A DNA stretch of 64,000 nucleotides from Haliovirga abyssi (GTDB lineage: Bacteria; Fusobacteriota; Fusobacteriia; Fusobacteriales; Haliovirgaceae): positions 496,001 to 560,000 of the forward strand of contig NZ_AP027059.1 in NCBI RefSeq assembly GCF_030295325.1, read 5' to 3'. Below, in pieces: positions 48,768 to 58,605 of the stretch. The translations under genes were made by a program, and so were the position numbers. The notes beneath the pieces are model-generated. The model did no database searches, had not been told where the DNA came from, and was given only the letters and a program-made list of their open reading frames with translations. Numbering within the stretch: the first letter of the stretch is position 1; every line of letters starts with the position of its first letter.

Positions 48768-48872
48768 TAAGGAATGGCTTAAAAATAACCTTCCGATTTT
48801 GTTTTAAAATACGCAACGATTTAAGCGTTTTTATAACAAAAAAAGAGAAACTTATTTTTTAAACGTTCCTAA
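48768..48872 (+). repeat. R2 dispersed repeat, complete copy
   Basis: 105 bp. The left end TAAGGAATGGCTTAAAAAT and the right end form imperfect terminal inverted repeats (14 of 19). The left half recurs at 16033-16097 and the right half at 10368-10429. It starts one base after a stop codon and ends 26 bp before ruvB. Confidence 0.8.
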
Positions 48873-48898
48873 GAATTATAAGTGAGAAGGTGATATTA

Positions 48899-49921
48899 AT
48901 GGAAGAGAGAGTTCTTTCTACAAAAGAATTTTATGGAGAAGGAGATTTTCAAAAAAGTTTGAGACCGAAGCGGTTTTCAGAATATATTGGACAAGAAAAA
49001 TTAAAAGAAAAATTAGGGATATTTATAGAAGCTGCAAAAAAAAGAGGAGAACCAGTAGACCATATATTAATTTATGGAGCACCAGGGTTAGGGAAAACAA
49101 CATTAGCTGGAGTTATTGCAACTGAAATGGGTGTTAATTTGAAAATAACATCTGGTCCAGTTTTAGAAAAAGCAGGAGATTTAGCTGCAATATTAACTTC
49201 TTTAGAAGAGAATGATGTTTTGTTTATAGATGAAATCCACAGATTGAATTCTGCAGTAGAAGAGATATTATATCCAGCAATGGAAGATGGAGAATTGGAT
49301 ATAATAATAGGAAAAGGACCGTCAGCAAGGTCAATTAGAATAGAATTACCACCATTTACATTAATAGGAGCTACAACAAGAGCTGGATTATTAACTTCAC
49401 CTTTAAGAGATAGATTTGGTGTAGTGCATAGAATGGAATATTATAAAATGGAAGAGCTTATAAAGATTATAAAAAGAGGAAGTAATATTTTAGGGGTTAA
49501 AGTAGAGGAGAGAGGAGCTTTAGAGATAGCTTCTAGAAGTAGAGGAACACCAAGAATATCAAATAGATTCTTAAAAAGAGTTAGAGATTATGCTCAAATA
49601 AGAGGAGATGGAATTATTACTAAAAGAATAGCTGATGAAGCTTTAGAACTTTTAGAAGTTGATAAATTAGGATTGGATGAATTGGATAGAGGTATTTTAA
49701 AAGGGATAATAGAAAAATATAATGGTGGTCCAGTAGGGATAGAAACATTATCTCTTTTGTTAGGAGAAGATAGAAGGACTTTAGAAGAGGTATATGAGCC
49801 ATATTTAGTAAAAATTGGATTTATAAAAAGAACAAACAGGGGAAGAGTTGTAACAGATTTAGCATATGAACATTTAGGGCTAGAAATAGCGGCAAATAGA
49901 AAGAATGAGAAATTATTTTAA
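48899..49921 (+). CDS. ruvB: Holliday junction helicase subunit RuvB
   Basis: An AAA+ motor that drives branch migration with RuvA. The 340-residue chain has Walker [10 protein letters not shown] (60-68), Walker B FIDEIH, the sensor segment GATTRAG and the arginine-finger region PLRDRFG. The C-terminal winged helix contains [16 protein letters not shown]. The ATG at 48899 has AAGGTG upstream; the GTG at 48890 lies inside that site. ruvA is not adjacent. It leads an eight-gene operon-like run. Confidence 0.97.
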   Translation: MEERVLSTKEFYGEGDFQKSLRPKRFSEYIGQEKLKEKLGIFIEAAKKRGEPVDHILIYGAPGLGKTTLAGVIATEMGVNLKITSGPVLEKAGDLAAILTSLEENDVLFIDEIHRLNSAVEEILYPAMEDGELDIIIGKGPSARSIRIELPPFTLIGATTRAGLLTSPLRDRFGVVHRMEYYKMEELIKIIKRGSNILGVKVEERGALEIASRSRGTPRISNRFLKRVRDYAQIRGDGIITKRIADEALELLEVDKLGLDELDRGILKGIIEKYNGGPVGIETLSLLLGEDRRTLEEVYEPYLVKIGFIKRTNRGRVVTDLAYEHLGLEIAANRKNEKLF

Positions 49922-49945
49922 AAAAACAGATGGAGGGGATAAATT

Positions 49946-51250
49946 ATGAATAATAAAAAAGAGGAATTAAAATTATTTTTAAAAGTTTTAGGAGGAAGTT
50001 TTTTACTATTGTTTATATTTAATTTTGGAGAACATATGTTGTTGCCAATGGCACTAATGGAAAATAAATTGATTTTATTCTTTTATACATTAGTTTTGTC
50101 ATTAATATTAGCTGGAGCACTATATTTTATAACAGTAAAAAGTTTAAAATTATCTAAAAAGGTTGAAGAGAATTTAGTAGAGATGTCAAATGGAAATTTT
50201 AACGTTGAAGTGGAAGATTTTGGAAAAGGAAAATTAGCTGAAAATGTGAAAAAAAGAATAGAAACAGTATTATATAATATTTCTGATGTAATAAATAAAA
50301 TAAAAATTATATACAATGGAGTCTCAACAAGTAAAGGAGAGATATTTAAATCATTAGATGGATTTTTTGAAGTTATATCAAAATTAAAAGATAATTTAGA
50401 AGAACAAAATCATATTTATATGAATGTAATATCGAATATAGAAAAAACAACTGGTGGAATACAAGAGATAGCGGCATCAGCTAATGTAGCAGCAGAAACA
50501 TCACAAAAAACATTGGAATTAACAACAACAACAGTTGAATTAGCAAGTATGGGAATGCAAAATGTAGAAGAGTCTTTAAGCAAAATGGGAGAAATAAAAG
50601 AAAATACTGATAAAACAGCAGAGTCAGTAGCAAAACTAGAAGAGTTAGCGAATCAAATTGGTGGAATAATAGCATCAATAACAAAAGTATCAGAACAAAC
50701 TAATTTATTGGCACTAAATGCGGCAATAGAAGCAGCAAGAGCGGGAGAAGCAGGAAAAGGTTTTGCAGTAGTTGCACAAGAAATAAGAGGACTTGCAGAT
50801 GAAAGTAGAAAAGCAGCAGATAATATAAGTAGCATAGTGGAAGTTATACAAGGGCAAACAAAACAAGCTGTTGAGAAAATGACAAAAACTTCTGAAGTGG
50901 TAACACAAGGGTCTGAAATATCTATTTCAGTGGGAGATAGTTTAAACACTATATTAGATTCTGTAAGTCAAATAAATAACATGATGCATGATGTAGCAGC
51001 AGGTTCACAAGAACAATCAGCAAATACTCATGAAATAGCAGAACAAATGGATAAAATAACAGGTTTAGTAAATGAAGAATTAACAAATAGAAAAGTAGTT
51101 GGGGAATATGTAAATCAAGGAAAAGTATCAGCAGAGGAGATAAGAAATGAAATGGGAGTTCTTGAATATAAGTTTGAAGGGCTTACAAATGAGCTAACAA
51201 AACTAAAAACAAAAGACAATGGGAATAACAAAGAGATTAAGGAGAGATAA
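49946..51250 (+). CDS. Methyl-accepting chemotaxis protein lacking a sensor domain
   Basis: A 434-residue receptor with two close membrane helices (about 12-34 and 43-65), leaving only a short external loop. A HAMP-like segment follows and then the signalling domain with [19 protein letters not shown] (about 252-270). With no ligand domain outside the cell, it may sense the membrane, pH or an internal signal, or work with a partner. TGGAGGGG precedes the ATG. Its stop overlaps the next ATG by one base. Confidence 0.9.
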   Translation: MNNKKEELKLFLKVLGGSFLLLFIFNFGEHMLLPMALMENKLILFFYTLVLSLILAGALYFITVKSLKLSKKVEENLVEMSNGNFNVEVEDFGKGKLAENVKKRIETVLYNISDVINKIKIIYNGVSTSKGEIFKSLDGFFEVISKLKDNLEEQNHIYMNVISNIEKTTGGIQEIAASANVAAETSQKTLELTTTTVELASMGMQNVEESLSKMGEIKENTDKTAESVAKLEELANQIGGIIASITKVSEQTNLLALNAAIEAARAGEAGKGFAVVAQEIRGLADESRKAADNISSIVEVIQGQTKQAVEKMTKTSEVVTQGSEISISVGDSLNTILDSVSQINNMMHDVAAGSQEQSANTHEIAEQMDKITGLVNEELTNRKVVGEYVNQGKVSAEEIRNEMGVLEYKFEGLTNELTKLKTKDNGNNKEIKER

Positions 51251-51681
51251 TGAAAATAACTACAAAGACAAGATATGGGATAAGAGCATTAATTCATATT
51301 GCAGAAGAAACAAAAGTAGATGGAGAAAAACTAATTAGAATAAAGGATATTGCAGAATCACAAAAAATTACAGTACAATATTTAGAACAAATATTGTATA
51401 AATTAAAAAAAGGAAAAATTATAGAAGGGAAAAGAGGACCTAGCGGTGGATATAAAATAGCGATAGACCCTTCTAATATAACAATGGAAGAGATTTTTAA
51501 AATTTTAGAATCAGATATAAAAGTTATAAATTGTAATTTGTCAGAGGATAAATGTATGGGACATGATTGTGCAACTGTTTATTTGTGGAATAAAATAAAT
51601 AGTGCAATAGAGGATGTATTGAAAAATATGACACTAAATGATTTATTGAAAAATCATAGTTTAATCATGTTGGGTAAGTAA
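51250..51681 (+). CDS. Rrf2-family regulator with probable Fe-S site
   Basis: A 143-residue Rrf2 winged-helix regulator: RYGIRALIHIAE, ITVQYLEQILYKLKKGKII and the wing GKRGPSGGYKI. Three cysteines, C95, C102 and C107 (CNLSEDKCMGHDC), match the position of the IscR cluster ligands with slightly different spacing. It may therefore sense iron-sulfur status, redox state or NO. No isc or suf genes are adjacent. It starts on the last base of the chemoreceptor stop and is followed by rsmE after one base. Confidence 0.9.
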   Translation: MKITTKTRYGIRALIHIAEETKVDGEKLIRIKDIAESQKITVQYLEQILYKLKKGKIIEGKRGPSGGYKIAIDPSNITMEEIFKILESDIKVINCNLSEDKCMGHDCATVYLWNKINSAIEDVLKNMTLNDLLKNHSLIMLGK

Positions 51682-51682
51682 A

Positions 51683-52387
51683 ATGATAACTGTTGTTATA
51701 GATAAAAATAATATAGAAGATAATGTTGTTAGAATAAAAGAAAAAAGTGAAATAAATCATTTGAAAAATGTATTAAGAGGAAAAGTAGGAGCTGAAGTTA
51801 GATTAATTGATGGAGAAAAAGAATATTTTTCTAAAATAAGTGATATTTCTAAAAAGGAGATAAAATTAGAAATATATAGCGAAAATAAGGAGGATAACTA
51901 TTCTGTAGAAAGAGATATAACAGCTGCAATATCTATTATAAAATCAGATAATATGGATTTGATAATTCAAAAATTAACAGAAATAGGAATAAAGAAAATA
52001 GTACCTATTATTACAAATAGAGTAGTAGTAAAATTAAAAAAGAAAAAAGAGAGATGGGGAAAAATTTCTAAAGAAGCATTAAAACAATGTAGAGGTATAA
52101 AATTTGTAGAGATAGAAGAACCTAAATTGTTAAAAGAGTTTGATTTTGAAAATTATAATAGAATAATAGTTCCATATGAAAAAGAAAAAGAAAATAAGAT
52201 AAAAAATTTAGAGATAAAAAAAGATGAAAAATTACTGTATTTTATAGGACCAGAAGGTGGATTTGAAGAGGAGGAAATTCTTTTCTTAAAAGAAAAAGGA
52301 GCAGAAACTTTTACATTAGGAAAAAGAATATTAAGAGCAGAAACAGCTGCAATTGTTGTTGGAGGAATATTATCAAATGAATTTTAA
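51683..52387 (+). CDS. rsmE: 16S rRNA (uracil-1498-N3)-methyltransferase
   Basis: A SPOUT-fold methyltransferase of 234 residues. An N-terminal PUA-like domain contains HLKNVLRGKVG. The catalytic part has AISIIKSDNMDLIIQKLTEIGI, the SAM-binding knot FIGPEGGFEEEE, and LGKRILRAETAAIV at the end. The length is typical. Its end overlaps mtaB by 11 bases. In many bacteria rsmE and mtaB are neighbours, as here. Confidence 0.95.
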   Translation: MITVVIDKNNIEDNVVRIKEKSEINHLKNVLRGKVGAEVRLIDGEKEYFSKISDISKKEIKLEIYSENKEDNYSVERDITAAISIIKSDNMDLIIQKLTEIGIKKIVPIITNRVVVKLKKKKERWGKISKEALKQCRGIKFVEIEEPKLLKEFDFENYNRIIVPYEKEKENKIKNLEIKKDEKLLYFIGPEGGFEEEEILFLKEKGAETFTLGKRILRAETAAIVVGGILSNEF

Positions 52388-53699
52388 AAAAAAAGTTGCA
52401 TTCTTCACATTAGGATGTAAAGTTAATCAATATGAAACAGAAAGTATAAAAAAAAGTTTTATAGAAAGAGGATATGTGGAAGAAAAGTTTGAAAATTCTG
52501 CTGATATATATATTGTAAATAGCTGTACAGTAACAAGTATAGCTGATAGAAAAACAAGAAATATGTTAAGAAGAGCGAAAAAGATAAATCCAAAAAGTAC
52601 TGTTGTGGTAACTGGATGTTATGCACAAACGAACAGTAAAGATTTGGAAAAAATAGAAGAAATAGATATGATTATTGGTAACGATAAGAAAAATAAGATA
52701 GTAGAAATAATAGAAGATTCAAATGAAGAAGTAATTGTTGGAAATATATTTAACGAAAACAAATATCTGGAGTTAAATTTTTCTACATATCGAGAAATGA
52801 CAAGAGCTTATATAAAAATACAAGATGGATGTGAAAATTTTTGCTCTTATTGTAAAATTCCATTTGCAAGAGGGAAAAATAGAAGCCGTAAATTGGAAAA
52901 TATTATAAAAGAAGTTAAACTTTTAGCTGATTCTGGATATAAAGAAATTATATTAATTGGAATAAATTTAGGAGCATATGGAGAAGATTTTGAAGAGAAA
53001 ATTAAACTTGAAGATGTAATAGAAAAAGTATCAAGAATAGATGGGATAGAAAGAATAAGATTAGGTTCTATATATCCTGATAAAATTAGTGATAGGTTTA
53101 TAGATATTTTAAAAAATAATAAAAAATTGATGAATCATTTGCATATTTCTCTGCAATCAGGCGATGATAAAGTATTAAATTTGATGAAGAGGAAATACAA
53201 TGCAAAAGAGGCTATTGATGTATTGAAAAAGATAAAAAGAGAAATACCAGAAATAGCATTTTCTGGAGATGTAATTGTAGGTTTTCCACAAGAAGAAGAA
53301 AAAAACTTTGAAAATACATATAATTTTATTAAAGAAATCGGTTTTTCTGATTTACATATTTTTCCATATTCAGATAGAGAAAACAGTTTGGCAACTAGTT
53401 TTACAGGGAAAATATCATCTTTAAAGAAAAAAGAAAGAGCTAAAAAATTAGAAGAACTAAGAGAAAAAATGTTTTTAGAATTTAGAGAAAAATATATTGG
53501 AAAAGAAGTAGATGTTTTAATAGAAAAAATAGATAATGTAAAGAATATAGCAGAAGGATATACAAAAAATTATTTGAAAGTTGAGATTGAGGCTAATAAT
53601 GTAAATGATAGCTTTAAAGTAAATGATATTGTAAAAACAAAGATAAAAAAAATAAAAAAGGGGATGCTTATAGGTGGTCCGAAAAAAGAGGAAGATTAA
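52377..53699 (+). CDS. mtaB: tRNA t6A37 methylthiotransferase MtaB
   Basis: A radical-SAM enzyme that converts t6A to ms2t6A at tRNA position 37. The 440-residue chain has the N-terminal cluster domain GCKVNQYE (C14), NSCTVT and TGCYAQ. The radical-SAM motif is C152-X3-C156-X2-C159 (CENFCSYC), and a C-terminal TRAM domain follows. The ATG at 52377 has GGAGGA ten bases upstream, inside rsmE. This subfamily assignment over MiaB or RimO rests on the LGCKVNQYETE opening. It overlaps the next gene by 26 bases. Confidence 0.94.
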   Translation: MNFKKKVAFFTLGCKVNQYETESIKKSFIERGYVEEKFENSADIYIVNSCTVTSIADRKTRNMLRRAKKINPKSTVVVTGCYAQTNSKDLEKIEEIDMIIGNDKKNKIVEIIEDSNEEVIVGNIFNENKYLELNFSTYREMTRAYIKIQDGCENFCSYCKIPFARGKNRSRKLENIIKEVKLLADSGYKEIILIGINLGAYGEDFEEKIKLEDVIEKVSRIDGIERIRLGSIYPDKISDRFIDILKNNKKLMNHLHISLQSGDDKVLNLMKRKYNAKEAIDVLKKIKREIPEIAFSGDVIVGFPQEEEKNFENTYNFIKEIGFSDLHIFPYSDRENSLATSFTGKISSLKKKERAKKLEELREKMFLEFREKYIGKEVDVLIEKIDNVKNIAEGYTKNYLKVEIEANNVNDSFKVNDIVKTKIKKIKKGMLIGGPKKEED

Positions 53700-54654
53700 G
53701 CCAAGATTTTTTATAATTTTGTCAATATTATCGGGGATAGTTTTTTATTTTTTGTTTTTGGATGAGCCATTAAAAATAAAAAAAGTTCATAATATAATAA
53801 CAACTGATAACTTTATTCTTATTAAAAATAATGAATTATATTTAGTTTATGATAAAAAAATAGGTTTTAAGTTGCCAAAAGATACAATTTTTTCAAAAAC
53901 AGAAGAGATAAATAAATTAATAAAAAGAAAAGAATATAGAAAATTACTATTAGAAATAAATTATTTTTTGCCAGAAAAATTAGATGATTATTTTATATTA
54001 AATGAGTATAATATGAAAAATATAGATATAAAAAATATACCTAGAATAAAAATCGGGGACAAATTATATTTTGATAGCTATAGTTTTTCTAAAATATTAA
54101 ATGGGCATAGTTCTAATACAGTAAATTTAAAGAATAAAAATATTATTGTAGACGTTTTAAATGGAAATGGAAAATCTGGATATGCAAAAAAAATAGGAGA
54201 ATTATTAAAAAAGAAACTGGGTTATAGATATAATCCAGCTAATTATGAAAAATATACAGAATATAGTTATATAATTAATAAAAATTTAAGTAAAGATGAA
54301 TTAGAAAAAATTGCAATAAATTTACCAGAAAAATATATAAAAAAAATGAAAAACTATTCTGTAGATACATTAGCAAATTCAATAGTTATTTTAGGAAGAG
54401 AAAAAAAAATAGGATTTAGTATATGGATTTATACAAATAAAATTTTAGATAGAAAGTATTATAACAAATTAAAAGAAAAAAAATATGTTAGAGTTCATAG
54501 AAGTAAAAAAAACAGAAAAATAATTAAAACTTATTTAGAATATAATTCAGAAGATTATTTTACTGCATATAAAATGGGTAAAGTTTTAGGAGTAGATAAT
54601 TTGGTGGAAAACAACAATATTAAAAATAAAATAAATATATACGTGGAGGAGTAA
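53674..54654 (+). CDS. Membrane-anchored LytR C-terminal-domain protein
   Basis: A 326-residue protein. A basic N-terminus and one membrane helix (about 12-28) are followed by an unrecognised region. A LytR_C-type domain spans about 160-250 (VDVLNGNGKSGYAKKIGELL, then SIVILGR). The catalytic LCP phosphotransferase domain is absent. The start is GTG at 53674, within mtaB, with AAGGGG upstream. Its place just before rsfS echoes the LCP-rsfS neighbourhood of some Firmicutes, so it may be a relative that has lost the enzyme part. A cell-envelope role is likely. Confidence 0.75.
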   Translation: MVRKKRKIKPRFFIILSILSGIVFYFLFLDEPLKIKKVHNIITTDNFILIKNNELYLVYDKKIGFKLPKDTIFSKTEEINKLIKRKEYRKLLLEINYFLPEKLDDYFILNEYNMKNIDIKNIPRIKIGDKLYFDSYSFSKILNGHSSNTVNLKNKNIIVDVLNGNGKSGYAKKIGELLKKKLGYRYNPANYEKYTEYSYIINKNLSKDELEKIAINLPEKYIKKMKNYSVDTLANSIVILGREKKIGFSIWIYTNKILDRKYYNKLKEKKYVRVHRSKKNRKIIKTYLEYNSEDYFTAYKMGKVLGVDNLVENNNIKNKINIYVEE

Positions 54655-54659
54655 AAAAG

Positions 54660-54995
54660 ATGAATGATAAATTAAAAGCAATAGTAGAAGGTATCGAAAG
54701 TAAAAAAGGGAAGGATGCGGTTGTATTAGATTTGGCAGGGAAAAATAGCGTAGCAGAGTATTTTGTTATATGTACAGGGAGCTCAGAACCTAATTTAAAA
54801 GCAATTGTAGATGAAGTAGAGGATAAAATGGAAGGATTAAAAGAAACAAGATTAAGAATAGAGGGGTATAATGAAGGAAAATGGGCTATATTAGATTATG
54901 GAGATATAATGGTACATGTATTTTTAGAAGAAACAAGAAAATTTTATAATTTAGAAAATTTGTGGAATCAATCAGAAATTTTATATAGAGGTTAA
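54660..54995 (+). CDS. rsfS: Ribosomal silencing factor
   Basis: A 111-residue RsfS (Iojap family) that binds protein L14 and keeps ribosomal subunits apart under starvation. Visible are AEYFVICTGSSEPNLKAIVD, EGYNEGKWAILDYGDIMVHV and FLEETRKFYNLENLW, all family hallmarks. GGAGG precedes the ATG. nadD, its common partner, is not adjacent. mreD follows after 3 bases. Confidence 0.96.
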   Translation: MNDKLKAIVEGIESKKGKDAVVLDLAGKNSVAEYFVICTGSSEPNLKAIVDEVEDKMEGLKETRLRIEGYNEGKWAILDYGDIMVHVFLEETRKFYNLENLWNQSEILYRG

Positions 54996-54998
54996 TAA

Positions 54999-55421
54999 AT
55001 GGCTGCTATTTTTTATCCAATAATAATATTAATGATATTTATAGAAATGTCTATTTATGTAGATTTTCCATATTTTGCATTGGGATTAACTTTTATTGGG
55101 TATTTGACATATAAAGAAGGAAAAAGAGCAATTATATATAGCATGATAATAGCTTTTTTTACAGATTTTAGTTCATATGGAATAATATTTTTTATGTTTT
55201 ATACATTTTTATTATATCAAATATATAAACATATAAATTTTACTAGAATAAATATAGTTATAGTATCAATATTGGAAATATTATTATATTTTTTATATTT
55301 GGGGATATTTAAAATGAATACATTTGATATTTTAATTATAATTAAAGAATTTATATTTGTATTTATTTATAATTCATTATTTTTTGAGTTAGAAAAATTA
55401 GATGCGTTTAAGAAAAAATAA
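54999..55421 (+). CDS. mreD: MreD-like membrane protein
   Basis: A 140-residue integral membrane protein with four or five hydrophobic helices and a GYLTYKEGKRAIIYSMIIAF segment reminiscent of MreD. Sequence similarity is weak; the identification leans on size, topology and position directly before mrdA (PBP2), with which MreD works in the elongasome. mreB and mreC are not in the window. Confidence 0.6.
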   Translation: MAAIFYPIIILMIFIEMSIYVDFPYFALGLTFIGYLTYKEGKRAIIYSMIIAFFTDFSSYGIIFFMFYTFLLYQIYKHINFTRINIVIVSILEILLYFLYLGIFKMNTFDILIIIKEFIFVFIYNSLFFELEKLDAFKKK

Positions 55422-55528
55422 GATTTGTATATAAAAAAATAAAATTCTGAGAATTGTTTGAGAAAATATATATTTATTTATATTTTTAAAATAAATTTAT
55501 TTTAAATTATTTATAAACTGGAGTAAAG

Positions 55529-57268
55529 ATGAAATTAAATAGAGAAAATGATACAAGAGTATATATATTTATTGGGTTTGTAATATTATTTTTTACAATA
55601 TTGTTAATTAGACTTTTTTTTATGCAGGTTGTGGAATGGAAATATTATAAAAAATTATCTAAAAATAATAGAACTAAAATAAGAGAAATAGAAGCTCCTA
55701 GAGGGAAAATTTACGATAGAAATGGCAAGCTTTTAGTTACTAATGTTGCAGGTTATAAATTGGTTTATTTAAATAAAAGAAAATATACTCCTGAAATATT
55801 AAAGAAGATAGGAGAAATATTAAATAGATCCCAAAAACAAATTATAAAATTAATAAAAAACGGATATATTTATGGATATACTGGCGAAAATGTATTGGTA
55901 GAGGATTTGAATAGAAATATAGCATTAAAACTTATGGAAAACATTGACAATTTCCCATATTTAGATGTAATAACATATCCTAAAAGAAAATATTTATATA
56001 ATGATTTAGCTTCTCATGTATTGGGATATATAAGGAGTATTAATACGAAAGAGTTTGATAAATTAAGAAAATTAGGGTACAATCAAGGAGATAAAATAGG
56101 AAAAAAAGGAATAGAAAAAAAATATGAAAATTTATTAAAAGGTAAAAATGGGTTAGAATACATTGAGGTAAACGCACTTAATAAATTAGTAAATAGATTA
56201 GATACAAATGTTGCAACTCCTGGAAAAGATTTAAAATTATCTATTGATATAGAATTAGAAAAAGATATGTCTAATTATCTAAAAGGGAAAAAAGCAGCAT
56301 TTATTGCAATGGAAGCTAAAACTGGAAGAATTATAACTTTTGTTAGCTCTCCAGGATATGATTTAAATAAGTTTACTGGTAAAATGACACAAAAAGAATG
56401 GAATAGTATCTTGAAAAATCCAAATAGGCCATTAGAAAACAGAGGAAGCGTAGGAACTTATCCACCAGGCTCTATTTTTAAACCAATTGTTGCAATGGCG
56501 GTTTTAAATTCTGGGATTTCACCGGATAAAACAATTTTTGATCCAGGCTATTATAAAATAGGTAAATGGAGATGGAACGATTGGAAACTAAGTGGGCATG
56601 GGATAGTTAATTTAGAAGATGCAATTGTACATTCATGTGATACTTATTTTTATACAATGGGAGATAAAATAGGATATAAAAAAATTGTAGATATGTCAAA
56701 ACAATTTGGAATAGGAAGAAAAACAGGGATTGATATTCCAGAAGAGAGAGCCGGAAACTTACCAGATGAGAAATGGAAGAGAAGAGTTGTAAATGAACCG
56801 TGGTATGGAGGAGATACTATAAATTTATCAATAGGACAGGGATATTTGACAACTACTCCACTTCAGATGTTAGAAGCGTATGATATACTAGCAAATAAAG
56901 GAGTTGGATATAAGCCTCATTTTGTAGAAGAAATAGACGGAAAAGAAGTGAAAAAAGTAATAAAATACAAAGTTAATTTAAAAAAGGAATATTTTGATAT
57001 TATAAACTTAGCATTAAGAAAAGTTGTGAAAGAGGGTACAGCAGCTAATATTAATATGAAAAATATTGAAATAGCTGGGAAAACAGGTTCAGCTGAAAAT
57101 TCTCATTATAAGATTACACATGCTTGGTTTGCTGGATTTGCTCCATATGATAATCCAGAAATTGTTTTTGTGTCTTTTATAGAAGGAGGAGGGCATGGAG
57201 GAAGTCATGCAGCTCCAGCGGCAAAAGAGTTTGTAAAAAAATATTTTGAAAATAGGATGGTGAAATAA
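55529..57268 (+). CDS. mrdA: Penicillin-binding protein 2, peptidoglycan transpeptidase
   Basis: An elongation-specific transpeptidase, anchored by one membrane helix (about 13-32). The 579-residue chain has the pedestal region with EAPRGKIYDRNGKLL. The catalytic motifs are S315-I-F-K318 (active serine), S369-C-D371 at the SxN position, where Asp replaces the usual Asn, and K518-T-G520. It makes the rod-shaped cell wall together with RodA and MreBCD. CTGGAG precedes the ATG. It starts a tight run: minC follows with no gap. Confidence 0.95.
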   Translation: MKLNRENDTRVYIFIGFVILFFTILLIRLFFMQVVEWKYYKKLSKNNRTKIREIEAPRGKIYDRNGKLLVTNVAGYKLVYLNKRKYTPEILKKIGEILNRSQKQIIKLIKNGYIYGYTGENVLVEDLNRNIALKLMENIDNFPYLDVITYPKRKYLYNDLASHVLGYIRSINTKEFDKLRKLGYNQGDKIGKKGIEKKYENLLKGKNGLEYIEVNALNKLVNRLDTNVATPGKDLKLSIDIELEKDMSNYLKGKKAAFIAMEAKTGRIITFVSSPGYDLNKFTGKMTQKEWNSILKNPNRPLENRGSVGTYPPGSIFKPIVAMAVLNSGISPDKTIFDPGYYKIGKWRWNDWKLSGHGIVNLEDAIVHSCDTYFYTMGDKIGYKKIVDMSKQFGIGRKTGIDIPEERAGNLPDEKWKRRVVNEPWYGGDTINLSIGQGYLTTTPLQMLEAYDILANKGVGYKPHFVEEIDGKEVKKVIKYKVNLKKEYFDIINLALRKVVKEGTAANINMKNIEIAGKTGSAENSHYKITHAWFAGFAPYDNPEIVFVSFIEGGGHGGSHAAPAAKEFVKKYFENRMVK

Positions 57269-57826
57269 TTGCTAAAAGGGGTAAAAGAAGGAATTAGTAT
57301 AGAAATTAATAATTATAATGAGGATATAAAAGAATTAAAAGATAAACTTAAAAACAAAGATTTTTTAGGTGAAGATGTAGATTTTATATTAAGAAGAAAA
57401 GATAAAAAATATTTTAGAGAAATTTATGATTTGGTAAATGAGTATGGATATGATGCATATATTCTAAAAGATGAAGAAGAAAAAGAAGAAGTTGAGGAAG
57501 AAAAAACCTTGATAGTTAAAAAGACTGTTAGATCGGGAACTAGAATAGAATTTGATGGAAATATAGTTATCGTAGGAGATGTAAATCCAGGCTCAGAAAT
57601 TTTTGCTGATGGAGATGTATATATCTATGGAAGAGCAAGAGGGATAATTCATGCTGGAAGAAAAGGAGATATTACAAGAAGAATATTAGCTCTAGGAATG
57701 GAAGTGAATCAAATTAGAATTGGGAATATATATGCAAAAGGTGACGGTGGATTAAAAAAAGGAGTATCAGAAACAGCATATGTTGAAGATGGAAGAATAG
57801 TATTACAAGAGTATAAATGGATATAG
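57269..57826 (+). CDS. minC: Septum-site determining protein MinC
   Basis: A cell-division inhibitor of 185 residues. The C-terminal beta-helix domain that dimerises and binds MinD is clear (about 84-185): VRSGTRIEFDGNIVIVGDVN, ADGDVYIYGRARG and GME VNQIRIG. The N-terminal FtsZ-inhibiting domain is present but short. The start is TTG at 57269, directly after the mrdA stop, with AGGATGG upstream. minD and minE, which usually follow, are absent here; dapB comes next. Confidence 0.9.
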   Translation: MLKGVKEGISIEINNYNEDIKELKDKLKNKDFLGEDVDFILRRKDKKYFREIYDLVNEYGYDAYILKDEEEKEEVEEEKTLIVKKTVRSGTRIEFDGNIVIVGDVNPGSEIFADGDVYIYGRARGIIHAGRKGDITRRILALGMEVNQIRIGNIYAKGDGGLKKGVSETAYVEDGRIVLQEYKWI

Positions 57827-57837
57827 GAGGAAATAAA

Positions 57838-58605
57838 ATGTTAAAAGTAGGAGTAATTGGAGCATTAGGGAAAATGGGACAAGAAACAATAAAAGCGGTC
57901 TCTAATGAAGATGAAATGAAAGTTGTAGCTGCATTAGATGTGGTTAAAACAGGCGAAGAAATAAAAATAGGTGAAAACAGTTATAAAATTAGTGATAGCA
58001 TTGAAAAAGCCTCTAAAAATGTTGATGTATTTATTGATTTTACAGGTCCAAAATCAGTGAAAGAAAATGCGAAACAAATAATTGGATTAGGAAAAAATTT
58101 GATTATAGGGGCAACAGGTATTTTAGAAGCTGAAATTAACGAATTAAGAGTTTTAGCTTTGGAAAATAAAGTAAATGTTATGATTATACCTAATTTTGCA
58201 ATTGGAGCAGTTTTGATGATGGAATTTTCAAAAAGAGCAGCTAAATATTTTAATGAAGTAGAAATATTGGAATATCATCATCCATATAAATTGGATGCTC
58301 CGTCTGGAACGGCAATAAAAACTGCAAAGCTAATTCAAGAAACTAAAGAATCTAGAGAAAAATTAAAGGGAAAAGAGATTATAGAAGGAGCAAGAGGAGC
58401 AAATGTTGGAGATATAAATATCCATAGTATTAGATTAAATGGGTTTGTAGCATCACAAGAAGTAATATTTGGTGGAGCGGGACAGACATTAAAAATAAGG
58501 CATGATTCAATAAATAGAGAATCTTTTATGCCGGGAGTTATATTAGCACTTAAAAATATTAATGAAATAGAGGGGGTAATTTATGGAATGGAAGCCATTT
58601 TATAA
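57838..58605 (+). CDS. dapB: 4-hydroxy-tetrahydrodipicolinate reductase
   Basis: A step of the diaminopimelate/lysine pathway, needed for peptidoglycan cross-links. The 255-residue chain has the nucleotide-binding GALGKMGQET near the N-terminus, VDVFIDFTGPKSV and GATG. The catalytic EYHHPYKLDAPSGTA is near 152-166. AGGAGG precedes the ATG at 57838. It ends 23 bases inside the next gene. Confidence 0.96.
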   Translation: MLKVGVIGALGKMGQETIKAVSNEDEMKVVAALDVVKTGEEIKIGENSYKISDSIEKASKNVDVFIDFTGPKSVKENAKQIIGLGKNLIIGATGILEAEINELRVLALENKVNVMIIPNFAIGAVLMMEFSKRAAKYFNEVEILEYHHPYKLDAPSGTAIKTAKLIQETKESREKLKGKEIIEGARGANVGDINIHSIRLNGFVASQEVIFGGAGQTLKIRHDSINRESFMPGVILALKNINEIEGVIYGMEAIL

